Shown: positions 36,002 to 40,138 of the stretch, piece by piece
How the letters are laid out: the number at the start of each line of letters is the position of its first letter
Numbering within the stretch: position 1 is the first letter of the stretch
Assembly (NCBI GenBank): GCA_020426105.1
Contig: JAGQQS010000096.1
Coordinates: 1 to 40,138, forward strand
Length of the DNA: 40,138 bases
Origin: Planctomycetaceae bacterium
GTDB lineage: Bacteria; Planctomycetota; Planctomycetia; Planctomycetales; Planctomycetaceae
Direction: 5' to 3'
The notes under the pieces: model-generated
Database searches by the model: none
What the model saw: the letters and a program-made list of their open reading frames with translations, nothing else
Told to the model about the DNA's origin: nothing
Made by a program: the position numbers and the translations under genes

Positions 36002-36100
36002 CTGCCACCAAATCAATAAATTGTTCAACCGCACTGACAGTCGAGCAACATCAGAATCGATAGTGAAGTATTCGAGCCATTAGAATGAGGCGACAACACA

Positions 36101-37093
36101 ATGTTTAAGAAGCGATTTTCCGGTATGCTCTTTTCGATCGTCTTTGGCGCTCTGGTGTTCACGACGTCCAATGCTCGTGCGGCAGATCCTTTGCCTTCCT
36201 GGAACGACGGCAAAGCCAAACAGTCGATTATCGATTTCGTCGAAAAGATCACGCAGCCTGACTCGCCGAACTTTATTCCACCGGCTGAACGCATCGCCAC
36301 GTTCGACAATGACGGCTGCCTCTGGACTGAACAGCCGATGTACTTTCAGGCGTTTTTTGTGTTCGACCGCGTCAAAGCACTTGCGCCGCAGCACCCGGAA
36401 TGGAAGACACAGGAACCATTTGCGTCCATCCTGAAAGGCGACATAAAGTCTGCGTTGGCAGGTGGAGAACATTCTTTGGCGCAACTGGTGATGGCGACTC
36501 ACGCAGGAATGACGACAGATGAATTCGAAAAGATTGTCACCGCTTGGATCACGACTGCCAAACACCCGAAGACAGGCAAGCTTTATACAGAAATGGTCTA
36601 TCAGCCCATGCTGGAGGTCCTGGCCTATCTGCGAGCGAACGGCTTCAAGACCTTTATCGTTTCTGGTGGTGGTATCGAATTCATGCGTCCGTGGAGTGAA
36701 CGAGTTTACGGCATTCCGCCTGAGCAGGTTGTGGGCAGCAGCATCAAAACCAAATACGAAGTGCGCGATGGGAAGCCGGTTCTTGTGCGGCTTCCTGAGC
36801 TCAACTTCATTGATGACAAAGAGGGCAAGCCAGTCGGGATTCAGCAACACATCGGCCGACGTCCCGTCATGGCCTTCGGCAATTCTGATGGCGACTTCCA
36901 GATGCTGGAGTGGACGACTTCCGGATCAGGAGCTCGCTTCGGTCTGCTCGTTCATCACACCGATGCTCAGCGTGAATTTGCCTACGACCGCGAGTCATCA
37001 GTCGGACGGCTCGCCAGAGGACTGGATGAGGCAGCCAGCCGCGGCTGGACGGTGGTGGATATGAAAAATGACTGGAAGCAGGTCTATCCGTAA
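36101..37093 (+). CDS. Exported HAD-family phosphatase
   Basis: This 330-aa protein has a signal peptide (1-28, ending ARA) and all HAD motifs: motif I FDNDG (68-72, nucleophile Asp69 and Asp71), motif II SGGG (Ser188), a Lys near 243 and motif III GNSDGD (260-265). It resembles phosphoserine-phosphatase-like enzymes with a helical cap between motifs I and II. Acting in the periplasm, it should remove phosphate from a small metabolite. GAGG precedes the ATG. It follows the arylsulfatase across a palindromic repeat. Similar sulfatase-HAD pairs occur in other bacteria, in my recollection, and suggest joint processing of an imported compound. Confidence 0.88.
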   Translation: MFKKRFSGMLFSIVFGALVFTTSNARAADPLPSWNDGKAKQSIIDFVEKITQPDSPNFIPPAERIATFDNDGCLWTEQPMYFQAFFVFDRVKALAPQHPEWKTQEPFASILKGDIKSALAGGEHSLAQLVMATHAGMTTDEFEKIVTAWITTAKHPKTGKLYTEMVYQPMLEVLAYLRANGFKTFIVSGGGIEFMRPWSERVYGIPPEQVVGSSIKTKYEVRDGKPVLVRLPELNFIDDKEGKPVGIQQHIGRRPVMAFGNSDGDFQMLEWTTSGSGARFGLLVHHTDAQREFAYDRESSVGRLARGLDEAASRGWTVVDMKNDWKQVYP

Positions 37094-37130
37094 CAGACAC
37101 TGAGCGGGGGACGTTATTCTTCGCGCGGTC

Positions 37131-37232
37131 AGGATTGAGTCGTTTAACCGTCAGCCGCAGGCGTACGCGCACGCGGCCTTGTTTGAAGCGTACGCCTGCG
37201 GCTGAAGGTTAAACGAAAAACACCTCAATCCT
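37131..37232. repeat. Long imperfect palindrome (102 bp)
   Basis: Left arm 37131-37168 and right arm 37188-37232 pair almost fully (core CAGCCGCAGGCGTACGC), with one mismatch and a small bulge, around a 19-bp loop. It lies between the HAD gene and the large gene at 37404 and resembles a mobile hairpin element. The core is unrelated to the one at 35911-36001. Confidence 0.85.
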
Positions 37233-37403
37233 CCCTGTGCATAGTACAATCTCCTGATATTTCGTGTGGTCACCGCCGAGATCGGGGGACTCACGTTGCA
37301 GCAAACAACACAACGAATATCGGGTTACTTGATCGTCGACACGTAGTGTTCGTTGGCATATGATTCGCGGATTCGAACCATCATAATTTAGAGAGTTGGT
37401 TAA

Positions 37404-40138
37404 ATGCCGTGGACACGCGCAACTCACTTGGACCAGTGGGCGGACACAGAGGTTGCTTCGCGGCGGCTGCCTTTACTCGTCCGAAAATTGGTTCGAAAAA
37501 CCGTTCCTGACGTCAACCGACTTAATATTCCGGCAAATGAGCAGACTGTTCGTCCCGGATTTGATGGCATCGTTGAATGCACCGTCGGTAATCAGTTTGT
37601 CCCTGCCGGGAGAAGTGTTTGGGAAATGGGGACGAATCAAGACCCCGAAGTTAAGGCGAACAGCGACATATCGCTGCGAGCCAAGCAATTGGGTACCGTG
37701 GAGCGAAGTGAAACAACTTTTGTATTCGTTACGCCGCGCCCATGGCACAAGAAGGACACATGGGCCTCAAGAATGGCCACGAACGAGGGCTGGAAATCCG
37801 TCGTAGTCCACGATTCGAACGACCTCGAACATTGGCTCGATTTGGCACGCGACGTTGATGCCTGGATTTCACATCAAACGCGACAAGTCCCCTCTGGAGT
37901 TCAGAGTTTAGAACAGTACTGGGGATCGCTTCGCCTGATTGCCAAGCATCTGCTACTTCCGGAAGTGTTTACCGCCTCCCGCGAAACGGAACGTCAGTCT
38001 ATCACAGCGTTTCTAGGCCGATCCCCCGATTCATTGTTTATCCGGACCGCGAGTCTCAGTGATGGAGTAGATTTTCTTGCTGGCCTTGCATCTGAGCAGG
38101 CCGAAGCGTTTCAGTTGGGGGACCCTGCGATTGAGCCGCAGCATCTCTCGCTATTGCAGAATGCCGTAATTGTCTTCAACCAGGACGATTGGCGGCAGTT
38201 GGCCCATAGTGATACCTCGCTGCTTTTGATCCCTTCCCCCACGTTGCAGGTGTCCTCGACTGACGTTGCATCCGCAGTTGAGGCCGGCCACTACGTTATC
38301 GTGACAGGGCCGAGAGGGATTGTCCCAGCTGACCGGGGCATCGTATTGAGAGGAGTCCAGCAATATGAACTGGAAAAGGCGTTAGTAAGTAGTGGTTACA
38401 GTGATTCTGAAGCCGGCTCACTTGCGAAATCGTCTACAGGAAATACGACAATTCTCAAACGGCGGATGGCTTTGCACCCGGAAACAGTTCTACCACCTTG
38501 GTCGGAACCTCCGCTGGCAACCGACCTTGCTTTTTTGGCTTTGATAGGGGGATGGACTCACGTCAGTCCTACGCCTCCTTCTCAGCAAGACGTACCAGAA
38601 GCTTTCAGACACATTCCACCCAGTGACTTGACCATCCTAGAACTTGGTGGATACCCGATGAGGGAACTTGATCAGCTGATAGCGCGATGGAAAGAACCAC
38701 CAGAGCCATTCTTCTTAAGATTCAGCGACACGGTCTTGATCACTTCGAGGGAAGATGCGTGGTATTTACTTGGAGACTACGTCACTGCAGAGCAACTAAG
38801 AAAGTTTCGTGACTTGGCAATCATGGTCCTCGTCGAAGACAACCCAGCTTTGGAGCTAGAGCCTGAAAAGAGGTGGCTGGCCAATGTTTACGGCAAGCGT
38901 CATTCGATGTCCGGCGAGTTACGCAAATCCCTAGTTGAAACGCTGGCCATTATGGCGACGTGTCCGACCGTAACACAGCAGTCGGCCAAAAATCGCTTCA
39001 CAAGTACGATCGAAGAAGTTGTCAGGTCTGTACTGCCAAAGAAGTGTGATTGGAAGCGCTGGGCTTCTTTGCGAAACCACTTCCGCGTCATCGCCGAGGC
39101 AGTACCGGAGATGTTCTTAAGTCGTATTGAAGAAGATCTAGAGTCGCCCTCGCCTGCAGTACCCCAATTGTTCGAGGAGCAGACTGGTTCGTTCACGGGC
39201 GGCCGAATGCACTGTGAGCTTCTCTGGGCGTTGGAGGCCTTAGCATGGTCGCCCGATTACCTTCCTCGTGTAACAGTCATCCTTGCCAAACTCGAATCTC
39301 TGACAAATGTTCCCGGAAACCAAAGCAATCGGCCAGAAAACAGTCTTCATGAGATCTTCTTACTATGGTTACCCCACACTAACGCAACCGTCAGTGAACG
39401 GGTTGCGAGCTTGGAAAATGTGTTGCACATCGAACCGACCGTAGGGTGGCAAGTTGTTTTGGCACTTCTGCCGAGTTCGTACTCGGGTTTTTCGCATTCC
39501 ACCTCAATGCCGCGTTGGCGCCCGTGGGCCGATGGATGGTCACGAGACTTGGTTAACCAGCAGCGATACGAGTATGCAATGGCCATTGCCGATCTCGCGT
39601 TTGCATGCATCGGAGACTCTCCTGAGAAATGGTCCGAAGCTTTGGCTGGCATGTTGAGTTTTAATGAAGCGGTCTCGAAGCGGGCGGTTGTAAATCTGCA
39701 GCAAGTCGCCGAGGTGTACCAGGCGAATACAGACGGAGCATACCAACTATGGGATGCACTACGTTTGATCATTCAGCGACATCAGGAGTTCTCGGAGGCT
39801 GACTGGGCCTTTTCGGCAGAGACCATCGAGACGTTGCAACAAATTCGAGATCAGGTGGTTCCGACGGATCCAGTCTTGAAGCATCTATGGCTGTTTGATT
39901 CGCATGTGGAGCTACCTGGATGGAGGCAAACGCCATACGAAGACCAACAAGCGGCGTTGGAAGTCGCCAGAACTAATGCCATTCGTGAAGTTCTTAATGT
40001 GAATGGTTCGGACGGACTCTGGCGACTGATTGACCACGGCGCGGATGCCAGAGGGGTGGGTGTTGCATGCGGTAAACACGCGCTGGTCGATCCAAGTGTA
40101 GCACAACTGCCTCGGTCGCTTGCTGATGTGAGCGAGAG
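37404..40138 (+). CDS. Large nuclease-like/STAND-like protein, 3' end beyond window
   Basis: The frame stays open from ATG 37404 to the right edge (911 codons). Residues 48-150 resemble a PD-(D/E)xK nuclease fold: RPGFDGIVEC (Asp54), SVWEMGTNQDPEVKA (Glu74, Lys84), TFVFVTPRPWHKKDTW and a final strand with VVVHDSNDLEHWL. Residues about 190-360 look like an AAA/STAND core: SLFIRTASLSDGVDFLA, LQNAVIVFNQDDW, TSLLLIPSPTL and GYSDSEAGSLAKSSTGNTTI. No Walker A P-loop is visible where one is expected. The rest is helical and repeat-like. Large proteins of this build occur among phage-defence genes, but I cannot name the family. Function inferred, C-terminus missing. Codon use shows more A/T-ending codons than neighbours, by eye. 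Confidence 0.75.
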   Translation, partial: MPWTRATHLDQWADTEVASRRLPLLVRKLVRKTVPDVNRLNIPANEQTVRPGFDGIVECTVGNQFVPAGRSVWEMGTNQDPEVKANSDISLRAKQLGTVERSETTFVFVTPRPWHKKDTWASRMATNEGWKSVVVHDSNDLEHWLDLARDVDAWISHQTRQVPSGVQSLEQYWGSLRLIAKHLLLPEVFTASRETERQSITAFLGRSPDSLFIRTASLSDGVDFLAGLASEQAEAFQLGDPAIEPQHLSLLQNAVIVFNQDDWRQLAHSDTSLLLIPSPTLQVSSTDVASAVEAGHYVIVTGPRGIVPADRGIVLRGVQQYELEKALVSSGYSDSEAGSLAKSSTGNTTILKRRMALHPETVLPPWSEPPLATDLAFLALIGGWTHVSPTPPSQQDVPEAFRHIPPSDLTILELGGYPMRELDQLIARWKEPPEPFFLRFSDTVLITSREDAWYLLGDYVTAEQLRKFRDLAIMVLVEDNPALELEPEKRWLANVYGKRHSMSGELRKSLVETLAIMATCPTVTQQSAKNRFTSTIEEVVRSVLPKKCDWKRWASLRNHFRVIAEAVPEMFLSRIEEDLESPSPAVPQLFEEQTGSFTGGRMHCELLWALEALAWSPDYLPRVTVILAKLESLTNVPGNQSNRPENSLHEIFLLWLPHTNATVSERVASLENVLHIEPTVGWQVVLALLPSSYSGFSHSTSMPRWRPWADGWSRDLVNQQRYEYAMAIADLAFACIGDSPEKWSEALAGMLSFNEAVSKRAVVNLQQVAEVYQANTDGAYQLWDALRLIIQRHQEFSEADWAFSAETIETLQQIRDQVVPTDPVLKHLWLFDSHVELPGWRQTPYEDQQAALEVARTNAIREVLNVNGSDGLWRLIDHGADARGVGVACGKHALVDPSVAQLPRSLADVSE

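Overview
The window looks like chromosomal DNA of a planctomycete, probably family Planctomycetaceae or close to it. I infer this from gene content only. The supporting features are a Tat-exported Gfo/Idh/MocA oxidoreductase, a GMC oxidoreductase with a four-cysteine cluster motif, a DUF4058-type protein, an ExeA-like ATPase with a long acidic tail, a membrane Ser/Thr kinase, a DUF374 acyltransferase, a large arylsulfatase, and dispersed palindromic repeats of a kind I associate with this phylum. GC content is moderate. I see no rRNA, tRNA, CRISPR array or intact insertion sequence.

Layout, left part (1-17.6 kb). A SEC-C protein runs off the left edge (minus strand) and overlaps a small upstream ORF. 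A plus-strand pair follows, a six-helix membrane protein and a winged-helix regulator, behind a perfect palindrome that could be its operator. Next come a DUF4058-like gene and a long minus-strand block: lipoprotein with a HExxH motif, MFS transporter, two hot-dog thioesterases, amidohydrolase, ketoacyl-synthase-III-like enzyme and Gfo/Idh/MocA oxidoreductase. A gap of about 0.9 kb without protein genes holds hairpins and a minus-strand terminator, possibly a structured RNA. It is followed by a DUF374 acyltransferase, an IS1380-type transposase remnant, a GMC oxidoreductase and a TolC-like outer-membrane lipoprotein.

Middle part (17.6-29.3 kb). A GNAT acetyltransferase diverges from a two-gene oxidase operon: a cytochrome bd-like subunit I fused to a c-type haem domain, and a multi-helix partner. 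A small winged-helix regulator converges on that operon and diverges from a transmembrane Ser/Thr kinase, with a palindrome between them. The kinase is followed 21 bp later by mtnA (methionine salvage), then an ExeA-like ATPase and glgB (glycogen branching).

Right part (29.3-40.1 kb). There is a secreted protein of unknown function, an OprB-type porin, a formylglycine-type arylsulfatase and an exported HAD phosphatase. The last three plausibly form an envelope module that takes up and processes sulfated or phosphorylated substrates. Two long imperfect palindromes bracket the HAD gene. The window ends inside a very large gene of a different flavour. Its N-terminus resembles a PD-(D/E)xK-type nuclease and is followed by what looks like a STAND/AAA-like region without a visible Walker A. 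This is the best candidate here for an undescribed, possibly defensive, system, but its C-terminus and neighbours are outside the window.
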